Origin: Palaemon carinicauda
Taxonomy: Eukaryota; Arthropoda; Malacostraca; Decapoda; Palaemonidae
Direction: 5' to 3'
Assembly: GCF_036898095.1 (NCBI RefSeq)
Contig: NC_090767.1
Coordinates: 34,083,480 to 34,147,479 of the forward strand
DNA: 64,000 nt
Part shown: in pieces, positions 1 to 11,721 of the stretch
How the letters are laid out: each line of letters starts with the position of its first letter
How positions within the stretch are numbered: position 1 is the first letter of the stretch
Position numbers and translations under genes: made by a program
Notes under the pieces: model-generated
The model's input: only the letters and a program-made list of their open reading frames with translations
The model's database searches: none
What the model was told of the DNA's origin: nothing

Positions 1-2938
1 GCTCTGGACAAGTTTCACATTCTGTTCATTCATGTTTACTCTTTCTCTCACCTTACAATTCATACCTGCATTCATCACCGTCGAACATCAATCTGCTCCC
101 GGGCCCAAAACCCTGTTGAGTTTCTATCCATGACTGTGGTAAATATATATTAATTATTGTAGGAAGGCAAATAACTGGTTACAGGTACTTTACGGGACAT
201 ACTGCGGTACTCTGCACAAAGACAGATATTACATCACCTTGAACCTTCTACAATGATACGCAATATAGCACTTATTTTGGAATGAACTATAGCGCAGTCT
301 ACTTTATTTGTTGATTTGAACATAAACATAGATACTGTATTAATAATTATTGTAAACAAAAAATCATACCCTTAACATTTTACTTCTGGACATTGTTCAT
401 TTTTATGGGGTAATATATTGTAGATATGTGATTCCCTAAGCAATGCGCATGAGGTGACGGCAACATTTCAGAATTGCGTCATGCTTCAAAACTGTGTAGG
501 ACTCAGTATGAAAACGGTTAGTGGTCATTATAAAAAATATATACACTTAGCTAATCTTAATTTGTATCCATATTATACAGTACAGTGTTAGAGTAATGTA
601 TTGTTTATGGAAATGTAGGCTACGTGTGGGGAGAGTTGTCAAATAGTCAAGTCATCCGAATAAAAACAGGAAACACTTGCTTTACTGTTAAACATGACTC
701 TAGTGATAGAGTAATGACATGCTGTATATTACTGCAATATGCACTAGAGTATCAGATATCAGAGCATGACATTATCTGCAAATCCAAAATCTGCTATTTT
801 ATTATGCAATAGAGTGAATAAAGCCAGTTAGTTCAAAGTACCTAAGGAAATTGTGTAGCTGTTGTGTGCCTCTTGAGTACTTACTTAATTTACATAATTA
901 CTTAATGCACTTAATTACTTATTTACTTTGAAAAAGGCTTCAATTTCCTTTTGAGAGCCTTGATAATGTTATCAGTTGTTTAGCTACGGGCTGCCAACGT
1001 AAGACCCCGTGTTCAGCAAAAGGATGGGCAATCTATCAAGCACCGGATGTCTAGAGGGAGCTTGTTGTCATTTCTGATGTTGAAACCACACAACATGAAC
1101 TTCTACGATATGCTAAATAATTTTTAGAGATATATAACAATGATAAAGCTGAGTTTTGATAAGTCATGTTGGTAAAGAAGACTCTGAAGGGCAGCCAGTT
1201 TACTATATAATATACCTTCAGTGGGAAAATTTCTACGTTTTGTAATGGGGTAAAATATAAAACAAATGTTCTAAATTCTCCAGAAATGCACCAGATCTAG
1301 CACAAGCACCCCGAAATTAGAACTCTGGTGACCAGTTAGACTGAGATGATATGTTGTACTTAGTAGGTTATATGATTCTGTTGCAAATGAGAGAACTTGC
1401 GAGTATATAATACTTATATGTAAATAACTCTTTAATGTATGATATTTTCAATATCTAAACAAAAACTTCTTCTTTTTATCAATTTCTAATTAATTTAAGA
1501 ATAAGGATTTGTCAAACAAATGCTCTTTCTTCTGATATTCTTAACTTTCAATATGTTGCATCAGTGATTAAGTCTTGAGCATTTTAAGAGCCGACATTCT
1601 TTTTTCAATCTGTTATCTTGTTACTTGATATTATCATGCGATTGTAGTAGCCTTTGTATATCAGTGGCCAGTTCCTCCCGCAAGTATTGAAAATGGACGG
1701 CAACTAACCTAAAATTTTCTCCCTAGCCTAACCTACAAGCCATGTCCATACCTACTTACCTAATCAGGGGGCTAACAACCCCGTGCAACCCTCCATACAT
1801 TGCTGTATTCTAAGTTAGCCATAATGATACATACAGGTGGCCACTATCATACGTACAGCCCCGATTGTATTCAGCCGATGACTGGTAGGAACATTTTAAG
1901 TTTGTTGGGACAGACTGGGTGTAGAATTTCTAAACTTATGACTGAAAACCCTAATTTTAAAAGGAAAACAAACGTTAGAACGCCACTTGACATAAGGTTC
2001 TCCACCTAATCTAACCTAGGAGCCGTATACTTAACTACAGGGGCAGCCGTACTCCTAGCTAGCTTTCCCTAAGACTAAGCCTCAACCTCGTGTTTGCTAC
2101 CCAACCAGCTTCACTCATTATAAGACAACAATGTATCATAATATTCAGTAAATTCTAAAACTAGATTTTTATCCTCGTATTTCAGTTCAAAATAAACAAC
2201 TTCCCATAAAGACAGTTGACAAATTAGTAAAAAAGTTTACACCTGTCCCAATGAACTACATCCACCCCCATATATTACAAACTGAATCAAAAGTCTTAAA
2301 CAAATGTATTTTTGGTAAAAAGCTTGAAATTTACATAATTATAGCAAAGATAAAGCTTACCCTATACTCGTCCGATTTCAGTCAGTCTAGTCTAAAATTT
2401 CACATCTGAGCAATTCACCATTGCGAATAAATCGACTTCTGTTAACCAAAGGATAGAATTGGGTTGCTATCTAAAGATATATCCGACAGCGGTTGGTAAT
2501 CCTAGGGCACGATTCTTGATCAAGGATGTATGGCCACTTTTGTGCCAGCCATATACTATCCTGGGAGAGGATCTCCCTACCACCTCAAGAACACGTTTAC
2601 CCATCACAAGGGACACCTAGTTCCCTCCCAGGCTTACCCGGCACAGGGGACTCCAGCATGTAGTCCTGCTTTCTGCTGGTGGGCTGTAATTCTTAGCCCC
2701 TCAGTCAGGAGTTGACCTACAGATAAGTAACTACGACAAAACTTTCGTCTGCCATTTCTGCTATGTCTTGGACAAATTCCACTGTCAAGCCTATTGCAAA
2801 ATTTGCAAGAGATGCATAGCATACCTCAAACACCGTTAAGACACTGTTTTCTATGCCTTTTCCTTGGCTGGAAAACCTGGACTAGCTAAGCAGTAAAGCT
2901 ATGATTTTTTCAATCATAATGTACTGTGCAAATATGAC
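1..2938. other. No recognised gene; AT-rich DNA
   Basis: I find no open frame with recognisable protein similarity here. The longest frames are about 60 codons and have no motifs. The only repeat I recognise is the stretch from about 1,650 that recurs at 7,578. The part from 2,530 to 2,830 is less AT-rich and could be decayed coding sequence just upstream of the LINE ORF1 remnant, but I cannot assign it. Confidence 0.5.
1650..1835 (+). repeat. Dispersed repeat, copy 1
   Basis: The motif GCCTTTGTATATCAGTGGCC opens this copy and is repeated at 7,578. Shared blocks follow in the same order (CCTAACCTACAAGCC, then GTATTCTAAGTT and CATAAT). The second copy is cut off where the minus-strand DIRS element ends. 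The family is unknown and I see no coding capacity. Confidence 0.6.
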
Positions 2939-4000
2939 TTGTGCAGTCTGTACCATGACCCCATGTCCCGCAGCATGACTGGAAGAAACAGGGAGACTCC
3001 ATTATATAAGGAAACCCTTCCACTGAAATCCACTACCACAGCCATCCCTGATTGGAATCCTCCTGGCAGACTATATGATTTAGAACTTGACAAGAAGACT
3101 ACTAAGAGGACTCTTCCCTACACCTTTCCTCGTCCTCATAAGGGCACTCCCAGAGCTACCACCACCACTACTTTCTCCTCTCCCTCTCCTGTGGAGTCTC
3201 CTACTGCAAGGAATAAGAAAAAGAGAAAAAGAATCACCACATCACCCGCCAACGCCCCAGCCTGGGACTCCGCTTCAGCTGGCTCACCATGTATAAGCAC
3301 CCCAAGTCTTGACATGGATATTGATCTGGCCACTAATACTCAGGCCCCTGCTCGTGCAGAATCGCATCTGCCTGATTGCAACTGTACCAGATGACTGACT
3401 CAACTCCTTTAGGATGCAACTTCTACTCTCACTTTGGCTGTTAAAACTGATCCAGACCCAAAGCAGCTTCCAAAATTCAAGCTAACAGCTGTGGAAAGCG
3501 TACCCTTTTATACAGCCGTAACTGCCATTGCAACATCCAACCCAAGCATCAAGATCAGAGTCAGAACCCACCTTAAGAGTGATCTGATCATCACCCCAGA
3601 AGACCATGACCGTCCCATCAGCCTCTAGAAGGAGGCTTCATTGACCTATCTGGATCCAGCGAAGAAGTTAAGGAAGGCAGTTGTTTGTAACTTCCCAACC
3701 CACTGATTGCACCAACGTTCATCATGTAGAACGTCATTTGGGCAGCCACAAGCAGGCCACCAGTAGAATTATAGTCACCTTCATCCATGGACTCAAGGGA
3801 AAATTCCCTGGAAGTTGAGCCACTACGCTGTTTCACCTGCTAATGTTTTGGCTGCCACAAGAGTGCCTGTGGAAGTACAGCGGTCTGTGGAATCAGCAGG
3901 CGCCGGCACTACACTCAAGAATGCATCAACGCACACAAGAATGGGTCACCTGACTTTTGTGGGTGGGGCTTCATTGTCCATAAACTTTATGCCTTTATGA
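2939..4000 (+). pseudogene. LINE ORF1 (gag-like) remnant
   Basis: This is a decayed nucleic-acid-binding ORF1 of a non-LTR retrotransposon. The first frame (2,939-3,394) is rich in Pro, Thr, Ser and basic residues and ends with PDCNCTR. The next frame (from 3,434) contains KFKLTAVESVPFYTAVTAIA and DLIITPEDHDRPISL, followed after a stop by a block like LTYLDPAKKLRKAVV. The same blocks occur in the same order on the minus strand at 55,215-55,703 (LKFRLSQTDSTLSYASVAAL, DLIIYPKDLETARSL, LMLLDPAFIRKKAV), so the two are homologous. Frameshifts near 3,395 and stops after 3,626 make it a pseudogene. No RT follows; a hAT remnant lies downstream. The lineage (Jockey/I-like) is inferred from the zinc-knuckle ORF1 of the other copy. 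Confidence 0.6.
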
Positions 4001-4179
4001 CTGACTCCACCTCTTCGAATCATTTGACAAGCAGGCCCGACAACCTGGTTTGACAAACCTTCTGACCGTGTAAACCCACCTTTATGTTAAGAAGATGAAG
4101 AAGTTCTTAAATGGTGGTACAAAAATCTAGTATATTTATGCTGTACGTGAGTCAGTTGTCAATGAATTTGGAGGATTTT

Positions 4180-5010
4180 ATAAAAGCTTGTGTATTGTAA
4201 TGGATGGGGAAAGAGCTTTGAGTGTCAATAAGGGAGTCTGCTTGGTTCACTCAGGGAAAATAGATATTATTGTATCACACTGTAATGCATTATCCACCAA
4301 GAATTATTATTTTGTAATGTATTACAGATAAATGATGCCATCCACACAGTGTGGTCAGGATAGAAAATGTAATCAGAGGTGTTAAAGTCACAAGGATATA
4401 GAAGATCTATATCTTTCCTTGAAGAACTGAACAAAGAATTTTGTGACATACAGTTAGCTAAATTGTTTCCGGTTCACTGATATCTTTACTTTCTATATAC
4501 TTTATTTGCTCTGGCATTTCTCACAGATATAACCACCTATTTGAACACACTTTATATGAGCTTTCAAGGCAAGTAACAATATGTTTCTCAACTGGTTGGG
4601 TACATTGAAGTTTCCACAAGAAGCTGTTACTATTCAGTGCTTCCTTAAGAAAGAGCGGTGTTGCATACCGTTCATCATGTTGCAAGCTCATGACAGATGA
4701 TGTGAAGTCAGACTTTTTATGCTTTTTGCCAAATATCTTCAATTTGAAAACAGATTTAGAGACTTCAAGAAGCTGTAGATTATTCTTCAGTCACTTAACA
4801 ACCCAATTGAAGTTGATATGGAGTTGTGTGAGCTACAGTCTAACTCAATACTGATTGCCAGGGAAAGAAAATGTTGGTTTGCCAGAAGAGATTCTCCAAG
4901 CTAAGACTAGGCACAGGCTCTTGCACACTTGCAACCCGTTGTGAGCTAAGAAACTTTTGCCTTTGTCTTTTCATCTATAAAGGCTAAAAACAGAACTCTG
5001 TCGGAAAATT
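4180..5010 (+). pseudogene. hAT transposase remnant (ZBED5/FAM200-like)
   Basis: Fragments in shifting frames resemble the C-terminal half of hAT-derived transposases of the ZBED5/FAM200/SCAND3 type. In order I read a MDGERALS block with IIVSHCNALSTK (the usual TDGA...HC.LHR..LASK region), then FLEELNKEFCDIQLAKLF, then ALAFLTDITTYLNTLYMS, then QYLQ-type sequence ending FENRFRDFKKL and IEVDMELCELQSNSILI. The order and spacing fit that family. Several stops and frame changes separate the blocks, so it is not functional. I could not identify its terminal inverted repeats or an 8-bp target duplication. The assignment rests on family memory, not on a search. Confidence 0.55.
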
Positions 5011-5175
5011 AAAAACTGGTTATGTGTCCTTTCCTTGCTACTATCCACTTTGGTCTAGGACTATCATGACTTTTCTATTCATTTGCAGCAGTTAACTATA
5101 TATCTATTTTTTCTATAAATGTACTGTAAGTTGTTTTATCCTTTGCGTATAGACCCTATTTTTAGTCTGAACTTA

Positions 5176-5180
<5 letters not shown>

Positions 5181-5265
<85 letters not shown>
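5181..5265. repeat. (TA)n microsatellite
   Basis: An uninterrupted run of TA dinucleotides of about 85 bases. Confidence 0.98.
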
Positions 5266-5266
<1 letters not shown>

Positions 5267-5639
5267 CTGTTTAGCACTGAAGTGGCCCCAGATATCAATG
5301 AAGTTGGACAAGGGTGGAAGTTCATAGTATGTGGATGTATATAGTTTAATAAAATATTTAGATATGAATTTATTCAATTAACCTAAATTTGAATGATTAT
5401 TTATATGATATTATCAGTGCTTCAAAAAGTGAGCAGGTACAGGAACTCAGTGTTCTGTGGAAAAACGAAAACCTGACATAATTATGGCTGAGAAATCTCT
5501 TGACTTGTATGATAGAAGTAGACATTTATGTCTGAATGTGTCTACCAATAATATCATGGAAATACTTATCAACAAAGAAAACTCTTCGGTTATAAAGCAA
5601 TATTCCTTAGGGCCAGTACAAGAGTATTTACCAGCTACA

Positions 5640-6040
5640 ATGCCATATTTCTAAGGGCAGAACATGTTCCTTATATTGTCATAATTCCAAGAGCAGACCT
5701 AAATGCATTTGTTAGCTAGATTGACATATTTCTAAGAGTAGAACAAAGGGTTTTCGTTGCCATAATTCCAAGGGCAGAACAATGATCTTTCATGAGCTAC
5801 GTTGCCACACTTCTAAGGTCAAAATCAAGAGCTTTCAATAGTTAAATATTGTCATTATCCTAAGGGCAGAACAAAGAACTTATATTGCCATACATTTAAG
5901 GACAGAACAAACAGCTTTCGTTAGCAATATTTTCATAATTCTAAGCATAGAACGAAGCTTTCATTAGCTACATTGTCATAATTCTATGGATAGAATAATG
6001 CTTCCATCACCTATACTGTCATAATTCTAAGGACAGAATT
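5640..6040. repeat. Degenerate ~42-bp minisatellite, about ten units
   Basis: A core like CATAATTCTAAGGGCAGAAC recurs near 5,644, 5,680, 5,727, 5,761, 5,807, 5,851, 5,890, 5,933, 5,977 and 6,020. Units are separated by GCTTTCRTTAGCTAC-like spacers. Spacing varies from about 34 to 47 bases and units are clearly diverged, so the array is old. Confidence 0.8.
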
Positions 6041-6049
6041 TGGCTTTTG

Positions 6050-7577
6050 GATATTACAAATCTCATCATTTAGAGAGTTATTTACATATAAGTATGTGTG
6101 ACATGTGAATTTGACTAGTGAAGTGTAATGACAAGGCATTATGTTAGTAACTGGTGGAATTATACTATATGGTGGTATAACTCCGGAAAACAATAATCAC
6201 TTCCCTTGTGTATCTTAGTATAGATAATGATTAATTATACTGTTCACGTCCCCAATGTTTTCTTGCGAGGGATCGTTGGGAACGTCTTTATATATAAGAC
6301 TCCTGTTCTTCAGAACTTCGCTTACCTACACGTTCAAATGATAATTTGGGCAACCACCTTCTTTCTCTTGTTCAGCCCACAATAACACAAAACCTTAATT
6401 TTTAAAAAAATATTAAAACTCATATACTATGATCATTATATGACTTAGATCATTATATTTTAGTGTGATAATTATATAAATGGAAAAAAATGGCTTTTGA
6501 AGAAATTTGGCACATATGGTTGATATTGCAGCCCATAAACCAGAACATTCAACAAATGCACAAAATCATAGTTAATTGTGTAGTTGCAGACTTCCATGCT
6601 GTAAAATTATAAATATTCTCCAGAAGGCACATATAATTAAGCTTAAGCAATTGGCCTAAACACCATATACTTCTAATGTGGTTTATTCATTTATTCAGGA
6701 AATAATCAGTCTAAGGAGAGTTGCGGAGGTAAGGACACAAATTGTAGGTTACATTAGGTAGCGTTCTATGCACATATTCCAATCTGTTGTTATACAAAGG
6801 CTCCAAATTCTCAAATAAATCCATAGAATATGCATTTTTATATGACACTTCAATGCTGTAATATTATATCCTCAAGAATGTACACAAAATTAGGCCTAAG
6901 CCGGCTAAGTCATAGGTCTAGACACCACACACTTTTACTGTGACTTAATCACATTTTCATTATATAATTAACCAGCAATTCACAGTTAAAGTAAGCAACA
7001 TTGGACAATATTGTCTGAGTGTCTTACCTCACATAATTATACGCAATACAATAACTTTTTATACAAGCTTGTAAAAACCAGAATGTCACTACCTCGACAG
7101 GTCAATTCTATAAGAAAAAACAGACTCTTATATGTAAATAGTTCCCAAATATTAAAATTCATGATAAATGGGGTACAATCATAATTTTATAATATTTATA
7201 TAAATATTTTCTCATTATGATTTTCTGGAAAAAAAAACAGGGTCTTTAATTGTAGAAAGCTATAATCCCACTTCAGGGATTTTTGAGGCCATAAAGTTTT
7301 ATCAAAAGAATCAGGGAATTCGCAATGATTACCTTCAAGGGTTGCTTTCCTGGTCCTATACTGCACCGAAACCCATAGGACATACACACTCAGAATAGAT
7401 GCTCATCAGAACATCAACCAGGTACACCTAATCCACCAGTGTGGTATCCAACCACGACATTGGCCTCGCCAGTAATCTGCTTAAACTCACAGTCCCAGGC
7501 TTTCATTGACTTGCTGCCATGCGAATGCTAGACAAACACGTTACCAATTTACTTAGAGCCTAATATATTAGGGTGGA
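6050..7577. other. AT-rich DNA with no recognised gene
   Basis: No coding signal. Two diverged versions of one segment appear to lie near 6,590-6,700 and 6,850-6,960, both with CTTCMATGCTGTAAWATTATA followed by a run of similar words. This suggests an old duplication of a non-coding repeat. Confidence 0.45.
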
Positions 7578-7706
7578 GCCTTTGTATATCAGTGGCCAGT
7601 TCCTCATGCGATGATTAAAAATGGACCTAAACTTTCCCCCCACCTAACCTACAAGCCGTGTCCTTACCTGCATACTTAAGCGGCCGTATTCTAAGTTTGA
7701 CATAAT
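7578..7706 (+). repeat. Dispersed repeat, copy 2, cut by DIRS end
   Basis: This matches the repeat at 1,650 from GCCTTTGTATATCAGTGGCC to the CATAAT word. It stops exactly where the right end of the minus-strand DIRS element begins, so it marks the pre-insertion DNA on that side. The continuation expected from copy 1 is not seen past 15,877. Confidence 0.6.
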
Positions 7707-8073
7707 AAAAGGATTTTGAAGAAGAGCGAAAAGTCTATTTTGTGGTGAGATGGCCATGTCATCCTGATGAAAGCTTCCTATAGCAGCTTTCTAAGGGATA
7801 TTTGGCTACAGTGATATTCCCAGAAAATTGACCATAGGTCTCTAGAATTCTAACTCCTGTTGCGAGTATCCTTAAATTTTTTCTTAAGGATATCGCATAT
7901 TATCAGGGGACATATTTCTTGATACGACATATGACAATCTTCCCCCAGATTAGAGTTTTTGCTTTGAGAGGGAAGAGTGGCAAAATTGAAGGGGAGCCGT
8001 CATCATGGTTACCAAGTGGATCCCTTTCCCGTACTACTACAGGGTCCAATATGGCTACCCATTCCTTGTAGCA
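7707..8073 (-). repeat. DIRS copy 1 right inverted terminal repeat
   Basis: It is complementary to 15,545-15,877, with shared words such as TTCTAACTCCTG, TATCAGGGGAC, GGGTCCAATA and GGCTACCCATTCCTTGT. Its outer end carries about 40 extra bases (starting GGATTTTGAAGAAG) that are absent from the left repeat. The same asymmetry is seen in copy 2. Confidence 0.85.
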
Positions 8074-8153
8074 ATTAAGCATGGTGCTACAAGTAGAGTA
8101 GTTTCATGTGAGGATTGTTATACAATCCTTTTCTGTAGAAAAGGAGGGTGGGT

Positions 8154-8248
8154 CCATCAGGACGACATGGCAATCTCACCCAAAAATAGATTTTTTGCTT
8201 TGTTTCAAAATCCGTTTTTTGGGCTCAACCCATGTCGTCCTGGGGAAG
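8154..8248 (-). other. DIRS copy 1 internal complementary region
   Basis: In plus coordinates this reads CCATCAGGACGACATGGC, then CAAAAATAGATTTTTTGC, TTTCAAAATCCG, and TTTTTTGGGCTCAACCCATG. The first half corresponds to the right end of the element and the second half to the left end, joined head to tail. In DIRS models the ICR templates the junction of a circular intermediate. It lies just inside the right terminal repeat, as expected. Confidence 0.85.
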
Positions 8249-8925
8249 TTTACCAGAGAATTACCTGAAAGTACTGTATCTGTGGATTTGTATAAGTGCC
8301 TAAACCTTGGGTCAGCTTATACGTCATAACCTCTAAGCATGGAATAATGTTAGGGCTTCTTGGCCGCTGCAGGAAAAGGTCGTCCTCGAGAGTAGAAGCA
8401 GAAAGGTTTGTATCTATATAGGAACAAATGTAAATATGATTCAGTTATTTTGTTCATATATATAACTACCCATAAGCATATACTTTACTTAGGAAAATAA
8501 GTAAAGAACTCTGTCTAATTTTATTTAACTTCATTTTGGGCGAATAAGACGCAAATACACGTTAGACATGTTTTTGAGTAGACAACTTAAATGTAACAAT
8601 TGGTTTATTAAAATTTTGCAAAAGAATTATACATCCAACATATAAAAGATAAATATATTTTCTACCTGAAAGGAAAGAAAAGTCGTTAGCCACTCGAAAT
8701 CAGTTGAAAAAAGATTAAGATAATTTCACTGTGAATGTTGGATAATTATCAATACTGCATACAAGTGTACATATGGCACTGGTGTCATTGGTATAATTCT
8801 ACACCTATAAAGAACAGTCCTAGTTTCACCAGGGGGACACTTAATAAAAACGTATTGCACTCCAAGGTGTCAACACCTTTTCACCCAAAATGAAAGTCCC
8901 CAACAGTTCACTGTTCATCGCAGCA

Positions 8926-10639
8926 CTAGACGACAGGTTTCACAACACTACCTGCCGCCACCAAAAAATGTTTTAGGGCGTGCACTTGCTTCTCATAATG
9001 TTTATAAAAGACTCTGGAGGATTTCCAACCAGTGTATGAGCGGAGTCTCTCAAAGTCCATATATTGAAAAAAGATCATTGAGGAAGCAATCTTTCTCTGA
9101 TCATGACCTGCGGTTGTACTATCAGGATCCGCTATGTGAATGAAGTAGGTGAGCTTCACCCTCAGTTGTTTTAGGGATAAGTTTGATCCTGAGGTTTCGC
9201 CTTTGAAGAGCTGTCCTCCCCTGAAGTCGGAAGTTCTTCGAAGATAGACCTTTAGACACTCTACTGGACATAGGGAGACATCTTTCTTCAGAGGGCAGAT
9301 TTTCCAGGGACCCTACCTTTTGGTTGGTAGCTCGATTTTGGCTCGAAATGTAGGATCAGGAAAGCGATTCAGTTCTCCTGCTTCTATGAACTGAATATTG
9401 CCCTCGTCTCTTAATAGGGCTACTATTTAACTAACTCTAGCCCCTGAGGCTATAGCGAACAGGAATATCACTTCTTGTGTTAGATCCTTTAGAGAGCAAT
9501 CTTCATTGTTCAAGGTTGGAACATAGTGTATGAGTTTTTCTAGAGACCATGAAATGGGCTTCGGAGCAGGTGCTGGTTTAAGTCTAGCACATGCCTTCGA
9601 AATCTTGAAGATTTCGTTCGCCAGGTCCACCTGGAAGGCATATAGAAGAGGTCTAGTCAAAGCTGACTTACATGTAGTTATCTTGGTGGCAGCCAAGCCT
9701 TGTTCATGAAGTTGGATGAAGAAGGACACAGAAGTCTATTGAGATTTCTTTCGGATTTTTAGCTTTAGCAAAAGCAACCCCCTACTTTCAATACGATTCA
9801 TATTGTCTTCTGGTTGACTTTGACTTGTATTCTTCTAGAAAGTCTATACTGTCTTTCGAGTTCTCAAATCTTTTGTTGACTGCTAAAGCGAGAAAATCAT
9901 AAGATGAAGGTTTTGGGTTCTCTGTGCTGAAGCGAACACAGTCGACTTCTGAACCAATTGGGATAGAGCTAGGTTCGGTAGAGGGACCAGCCTCAGCTTC
10001 AGTTCCATCCCCAAAGGGAACCAATTGCTCTTGGGCCACTTGGGGGCCACTACTGCTGTAGTTCCCTTGAAGGATTTCAGCTTGTTGAGGATCTTCAACA
10101 GGAGATTCGTTGGAGGGAACAGGTAGATCCGGGTCCATATGTTTTAATCGAGGGACATTGCATCCATCGCCTCTGCCAGAGGGTCCTCGTATGGGGCTAC
10201 TTATCAAGGTAGTTTCTTGTTGTCGCTCATCGTGAACAGGTCGATTTGCAGTTCTTGAACTTTTTCCAAGATGAAAGACAATGAGTCTGCGTCTAGAGAC
10301 CATTCTAACTCTATCGGATTTAGCCTGGATAGAGCGTCCGCCGTCACATTGCGGAATCCCAGTAGGTGAAGTGCCGATAAGTGCCATCTCTTCTTTCTTG
10401 CTAAACGGAAGATGGCTAACATCACTTGATTGATGTGGGGCGATCTCGAGCCTTGTCGGTTCAGACATCTCACTATCACTTTTCTGTCCAAGACCAGCCT
10501 GATGTGGGCTGATCTGTGAGGGGATAGCTTTTTCAACATTAAGAGGACTGCCATGGCCTCCAGAATATTGATGTGAAAGGTCTTGAACAGGGATGACAAG
10601 GTCCTTTGTGCATTCCTCTGATGGGAGTGACCTCCCCAT
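8926..10639 (-). pseudogene. DIRS copy 1 tyrosine recombinase, broken
   Basis: It would join the circular cDNA to the target by a site-specific tyrosine recombinase reaction. The N-terminal stretch (10,639-9,788) is read in a different frame over the RNase H gene and ends with DFLEEYKSKSTRRQYESY. The core-binding part follows (ALTRPLLYAFQVDLANEIF). The first catalytic Arg is in SGARVS, directly followed by a stop codon at about 9,427. The HxxR motif is GHDQRK and the catalytic Tyr lies in VFYKHYEKQ, with the conserved RSYTGWKSS before it. In-frame stops after ESY, a frameshift near 9,730 and the ARVS stop inactivate it. It ends just upstream of the ICR region. Confidence 0.85.
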
Positions 10640-11720
10640 CCTTCCGTCGAGGCATCCGTGTGGATGGTCACCGATGGGTTAGGTGGTTGTAAGGGAACGG
10701 TCCTTGTTAGGCTCTTGACCTTCGACCACATCTCGAGAAGTGATCGTTGTAAGGTCGGTGGCGGTCTCTGTATATCTCTTCGGGTGTTTGATGCGTATCT
10801 TCTCCAGACTCTGACGCATCTCTCAGCTGTGCTCCTAGCACTGGGTCTGTTACTGCTGCAAACTGGAGAGAGTCCAGTACTCTTTCCTGTTGGCGTCTTG
10901 AGATCCTGCAGGGTTTCAGTAGTCTCTTGACAGAACCCGTGATCGCTCTCCTCTTCTTTGGTGGAATGGAGAGGCGGTGTGACTTCAAGTTCCAATGGAT
11001 TCCCAGTCATTGAAACTCATGAGCTGGAGAGAGTCGAGACTTCTTGTAGTTGATCTTGAATCCCAGATCTTCCAGGAACTGGATCACAATCTTGGATGCT
11101 TGCAGACAAGCAGTCTTGGATGCTGCCCACACCAGCCAGTCGTCCAGGTATGCGGCTACCTGAACGCCTTCTAGGCGTAGGTGTTGTACGACTGTGTCTG
11201 CAAGTTTCGTTAAGATCCTTGGGGCTTTGTTTAGTCCGAAGGGCATGGCTCTGAAGACATAATTTGTTTTCTGTAACTTGAATCCTACCTAGGAGGAGAG
11301 GGGGCAGCTGACTGGAAGGTGCCAGTAAGCATCTGCCAGGTCTATTGAGACTGTGTACGCCCCTTTTGGTAACAGGGTCCTGATGTGTTGAAGGGTTAAC
11401 ATCCTGAACTTGTTGTTCTCGATGAATTTGTTGAGTGGCGATAAGTCTAGAAAAACTCTGAGTTTTTCTGAGTCCTTCTTGGGAACACAGAACAGCCTTC
11501 CATGGAATTTGATGGACTTTGCTTTCCTTATAACCTTCTTGTTCAAGAGTTCTAAGGTATATTATTCCAGTAAGGGGGTGGAGTGTTGGAGGAACTGAGG
11601 AAATGAAGGTGGAGATCTGTTCCATTTCCATCCTAGTCCATTTTTGATGGAGCTGTGGGCCCAGGGATCGAAGGTCCAACAATCCCGAAAGTGGTGGAGT
11701 CTCCCTCCTACCTGGAGCAT
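9883..11720 (-). pseudogene. DIRS copy 1 reverse transcriptase/RNase H, broken
   Basis: The gene starts near LQVGGRLHHFRDCWTFDPWA. RT blocks are KKDSEKLRVFLDLSPLNKF, SIDLADAYWHLPV, MPFGLNKAPRI and the catalytic VAAYLDDWLVWAA. RNase H follows with VTIHTDASTEGWGGH, INILEAMAVLLMLKK, LVLDRKVIVRCLNRQGSRS and NVTADALSRLNP, so the acidic positions are kept. A C-terminal extension (about 10,098-9,883) contains FPLGMELKLRLVPLP. Breaks: a stop after PVSCPLSS, a frame change near 10,830 and a stop after DNKKLP (10,204). The 3' half overlaps the recombinase frame over about 0.75 kb. Confidence 0.88.
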
Positions 11721-11721
11721 C

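Noticed and set aside
7707..8212. Independent 0.5-kb MITE ending in CATCAGGACGACATGGC
   Set aside because: I first read this and 33,327-33,851 as a MITE with inverted ends. Both lie at the 3' end of a DIRS element, and the inverted ends are explained by the ICR facing the right terminal repeat.
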